DNA from: an uncultured Treponema sp.
GTDB taxonomy: Bacteria; Spirochaetota; Spirochaetia; Treponematales; Treponemataceae
Assembly (NCBI GenBank): GCA_947177175.1
Contig: CAMWTK010000014.1
Coordinates: 1 to 41,846, forward strand
Direction of reading: 5' to 3'
Length of the DNA: 41,846 nt
Part shown: positions 39,219 to 41,846 of the stretch, one piece after another
Layout: each line of letters opens with the position of its first letter
How positions within the stretch are numbered: position 1 is the stretch's first letter
Translations under genes and position numbers: made by a program
Notes under the pieces: model-generated
What the model saw: only the letters and a program-made list of their open reading frames with translations
What the model was told of the DNA's origin: nothing
Databases searched by the model: none

Positions 39219-39494
39219 ATGAAAGATACTACACTTTTGAAAGTCCTTATATCATTTTATAATGCAGAAAGACACATTGTCTCCTGTATCAAAGACTTCA
39301 AAACACAGATAAATGCTGATTTCCGCTATATCTTTGTTAACAATGGATCTTCGGACAAAAGTTATGAGAACAAGAGTTTTCATGCGTTCGGTCAACTGAT
39401 TTTCCCTAACAAAAAAATCAGTTTCAATGGAACGGCCCGCACTTTGACGAATGGCGCGGCATCAACGCGAATAGGCAGATTTTCATACCTCTAA
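39219..39494 (+). pseudogene. Remnant of a family 2 glycosyltransferase
   Basis: The first 45 codons are a classic GT2 N-terminus (LKVLISFYNAERHIVSCIKD, then FRYIFVNNGSSDKSYE), after which homology stops. Behind the A7 run at 39411-39417 the adjacent frame reads NQFQWNGPHFDEWRGINANR and on to a stop, as if another gene tail had been joined. The first half has the nucleotide-binding beta-strand and D-x-S-like NNGSSD, but the acceptor and catalytic parts are missing. Not expected to be active. Confidence 0.6.
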
Positions 39495-39600
39495 AAGCGC
39501 ATTCATTCGTGCGTTTTTACATAGCACTATAAAAGCAGGTCGTGATTGTATCGCAAAAATCGTTTGGAATATGCTCAGACTACGGGAGAAAACAAAGTAA

Positions 39601-41061
39601 ATGCCAACTCAGAAATCAATCAAGAAGAATGCCGTTCTCAATTCCATAAGGACAGGCCTCTCCCTATGCTTTCCGCTTATTACTTTCCCGTACTCAACGA
39701 GAATCCTCGGTCCCGAAAATATCGGAAAAGTGAATTTCGCGCAATCTGTCGTATCCTACTTCTCAATCTTTGCTTCCCTTGGAATTTTGCCATATGCGGT
39801 CAGGGAAGCGGCAAAAGTCAGAGATGACATGCAGAAACTGAATCAATTTGCACTTGAAATTTTTGCGATAAACATGGCCGCAACGATAGCGGCATACATC
39901 TTTCTTTCCATAACACTTTTATCGGTTCCAAAACTCGCCGAATACAGGACGCTGATTCTGATATGTAGCATGCAGATTGCGTTCGGCACAATTGGCATGG
40001 ACTGGATATATTCCGCAATGGAAGACTATTTCTATACGACAGTCCGTTCCCTTGCATTTCAGATAGTATCCCTTGCGTTGCTTTTTCTGCTTGTCAAAGA
40101 CCGAAATGACTATCTTTTATATGCTGCAATTACAGTCATTGCTAGCGTCGGATCGAATATTCTTAATTTTATTCACAGTCGAAAATACATTTCATTTCGG
40201 CATTGCGGAAGGCTTGCAGTGAAAAAACACTTGAAGCCAATTTTCATCCTTTTTGCCTTCGCTATTGCATCAAGTATTTTCACCACGTTGGACACTACTA
40301 TGATAGGCTTTTTAAGCGATGATATACAGGTAGGGTTCTATTCAGCTGGTGTCAAACTGGTAAGAATGATAAGAAACCTCTTTCCCGCAGTTTTTTCCGT
40401 CCTGTTTGCCCGGCTTGCATATCATCATGCTCATGGCGACGAAAACAGCATCATCGCACTTTCACAAAAAACGATGTGCTTCAACTTTTGCTTCGCACTT
40501 CCTATTTCAGCAGGACTTTTTTTGCTTATGAAGCCATTGGTTTTGCTTTTCTGCGGTCCAGCCTATCTTGCTGTCATTCCTGTCGCAAAAACTATGTGTC
40601 CGTTCATATTGTTCAGTGCCTGCTCTGGGTTTCTTGGAGGTGGAATCCTTATTGCCTACGGAAAGGAAAGTATCTATTTGCTTACAATTATCATTGCTGC
40701 TGCAATCAATTTCCTGCTGAATATGCTCCTTATCCCAAACCACGGTGTCAACGGAGCGGCTCTCGCAACGCTGATCACCGAAGCGTTCATCATGTTTTTT
40801 TATTTTATTTATCTGCGTTCATTCATTAAGCAACTCAATCTGACACTCCCTTTCATGCAATTTTTAGCAGCCACGCTCATCATGGGGGTAGCAGTATACT
40901 TTATGAGCACACGCTTCTCAAATACCGTCATGCAACTCATCGTTCCGACAATTGTTGGAATTATCGTCTATGGAACAGTACTCATTCTTTTCAAAAACAA
41001 GTATCTTCTTGAACAATTGAAAACAATTGCAAGCAAAATGAGAGGTCCGACAAAAAAATGA
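39601..41061 (+). CDS. Wzx-type polysaccharide flippase
   Basis: A 486-residue polytopic inner-membrane protein of the MOP/PST superfamily, with about 12-14 hydrophobic segments. The start NAVLNSIRTGLSLCFPLITF and PYSTRILGPENIGKVNFAQS is the standard O-antigen flippase opening, and conserved DTTMIGFLSDD and GVNGAALATLITE lie further on. It moves undecaprenyl-linked repeat units across the inner membrane for Wzy-type polymerisation. AT-rich like its neighbours. The ATG at 39601 has GGGAG about 12 nt upstream. Its stop overlaps the next start (ATGA). Confidence 0.92.
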   Translation: MPTQKSIKKNAVLNSIRTGLSLCFPLITFPYSTRILGPENIGKVNFAQSVVSYFSIFASLGILPYAVREAAKVRDDMQKLNQFALEIFAINMAATIAAYIFLSITLLSVPKLAEYRTLILICSMQIAFGTIGMDWIYSAMEDYFYTTVRSLAFQIVSLALLFLLVKDRNDYLLYAAITVIASVGSNILNFIHSRKYISFRHCGRLAVKKHLKPIFILFAFAIASSIFTTLDTTMIGFLSDDIQVGFYSAGVKLVRMIRNLFPAVFSVLFARLAYHHAHGDENSIIALSQKTMCFNFCFALPISAGLFLLMKPLVLLFCGPAYLAVIPVAKTMCPFILFSACSGFLGGGILIAYGKESIYLLTIIIAAAINFLLNMLLIPNHGVNGAALATLITEAFIMFFYFIYLRSFIKQLNLTLPFMQFLAATLIMGVAVYFMSTRFSNTVMQLIVPTIVGIIVYGTVLILFKNKYLLEQLKTIASKMRGPTKK

Positions 41062-41675
41062 AATTAGCGGCAGCAGTCATACTATATAAACCAGAAGAAA
41101 TCGGAATGGACACGGTGAAAACTAACATACAGTCCTACGCTTCTTACTCTGACATAATCTATGTCGTTGACAACAGTCCCGAGGAAACAATGTCGAACAG
41201 AGAAATCGCAAGCACTATTGAAAAATGCGTGTATATTTACAACGGCAACAAGGGCGGAATCGCTGGAGCGCAGAACAAAGCCTGCCAACAGGCAATCAAA
41301 GACGGCTATGAATGGCTTATGACGATGGATCAAGACGCAATTTTCGAGGCAGAAAGCCCGTCCTATTTGCTGAACAAGACGAAGGTATACATTGACTTCG
41401 GCAACCATCCTGGCATGGACAGGATTCCGCGTGAGGCACGGATGCAGGGGTGTGTTGTCATAACAGGAAAGATTGAGGCCGCGAATTATTTTGAGGACGT
41501 TCCGATTGAGGAGCAGTTTGAAAGAAAAACAAAGAATATAAAACCAATTTCAGAGCTGATAAAGTCCGTCTTCTTGGATTATGAATACTGGGATAAAAAG
41601 CAGTCGGACTATACAACCTTTATAAAAGGACAGAGGGACAGATTTTCTGAGGATGTTAGGATAATTTTTTGGTGA
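41058..41675 (+). CDS. Chimeric glycosyltransferase: GT2 N-terminus fused to another glycan-gene C-terminus
   Basis: 205 codons. Residues 1-95 are a rhamnosyltransferase-like GT2 start (AVILYKPEEI, YVVDNSPEE, NGNKGGIAGAQNKACQQAIK, MTMDQDAIF with the catalytic DQD). Then at about residue 100 the sequence jumps to KVYIDFGNHPGMDRIPREAR, a segment I associate with the C-terminal part of unrelated polysaccharide-locus proteins. A normal GT2 of this type has about 280-300 residues. The protein is therefore a deletion fusion, probably inactive. It is coupled with the flippase. Confidence 0.62.
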   Translation: MKLAAAVILYKPEEIGMDTVKTNIQSYASYSDIIYVVDNSPEETMSNREIASTIEKCVYIYNGNKGGIAGAQNKACQQAIKDGYEWLMTMDQDAIFEAESPSYLLNKTKVYIDFGNHPGMDRIPREARMQGCVVITGKIEAANYFEDVPIEEQFERKTKNIKPISELIKSVFLDYEYWDKKQSDYTTFIKGQRDRFSEDVRIIFW

Positions 41676-41712
41676 TTATGTTGTACACCATGAGAATAAG
41701 AAGGGGGATAAA

Positions 41713-41846
41713 ATGAAACTATCCGCTATCGTCGTGTGGTTCAATCCTGATGAAAAATGTATTGAGAATATGCGCACATATCATCCGTATGTTGAGCGCA
41801 TATATGTGATTGACAATTCTGAATCGGATAATTTGGATATGCTCGC
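41713..41846 (+). CDS. Family 2 glycosyltransferase (runs off the right edge)
   Basis: The first 44 codons are visible. AAGGGGGAT precedes the ATG at 41713. KLSAIVVWFNPDEKCIENMR and ERIYVIDNSES form the nucleotide-sugar-binding start of a rhamnosyltransferase-like GT2, similar to the opening of the preceding chimeric gene. The rest is outside the window. Confidence 0.72.
   Translation, partial: MKLSAIVVWFNPDEKCIENMRTYHPYVERIYVIDNSESDNLDML

Overview
The window reads as chromosome of a GC-rich Gram-negative bacterium, most likely a spirochaete of the Treponema type. The inference rests on gene content: a FliG-family motor protein beside a 1011-residue M16C (PreP-like) protease, a cluster of periplasmic LPP20/CsgG-like proteins, several outer-membrane barrels and a capsule-type polysaccharide locus. 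No 16S gene or other taxonomic marker is present, so this is not certain.

Layout. (1) 1-845, minus strand: the end of a nucleotide-sugar operon (FdtA/QdtA-like ketoisomerase, then a hexapeptide-repeat acetyltransferase cut by the window edge). (2) 846-6243: a plasmid-like replication/partition module. It has a structured leader, parA, parB, a DUF2786 protein, four small ORFs and a winged-helix replication initiator whose gene contains four iteron-like repeats. The module ends in a second copy of the leader plus the first 18 codons of another parA. (3) 6244-8150: an AT-rich islet of three or four minus-strand genes of unknown function, including a tandem-domain protein broken by homopolymer frameshifts. 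(4) 8226-14030, minus: a possible tocopherol-cyclase-like protein, a small protein, the M16C protease and FliG. (5) 14151-15750, plus: DUF2975 membrane protein with an XRE regulator, then an outer-membrane barrel. (6) 15822-19642, minus: envelope operon (LPP20-like, two CsgG/LpoB-like paralogues, lipoprotein). (7) 19808-22613: XRE regulator, gene remnant, GNAT, ATP-grasp ligase with an overlapping leader ORF, and two micro-membrane proteins. (8) 22732-30560, plus: rsgA-mutS2, five tRNA genes (His, Arg, Lys, Leu, Gly), then tig, clpP and clpX. (9) 30631-37317, mostly minus: Wza-like exporter and frameshifted Wzz-like protein, GDP-mannose pyrophosphorylase, M18 aminopeptidase, GtrA, serine hydrolase. 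(10) 37461-end, plus: Wzi-like barrel, a glycosyltransferase remnant, Wzx-type flippase, a chimeric glycosyltransferase and a partial glycosyltransferase.

Themes. Polysaccharide genes occur at both ends and between 30.6 and 35.9 kb, so surface glycan export is the dominant accessory function. These genes show repeated recombination: a sharp composition break inside wzi, a chimeric glycosyltransferase, a remnant, and a truncated operon at the left. Two observations stand out. First, a covarying terminator/leader RNA precedes both parA copies. Second, several unlinked genes have a -10 box ending 6-7 nt before the start codon, which predicts leaderless mRNAs. At least four genes are broken at short homopolymers. 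This is either real decay or an assembly artefact and should be resolved before those breaks are interpreted.
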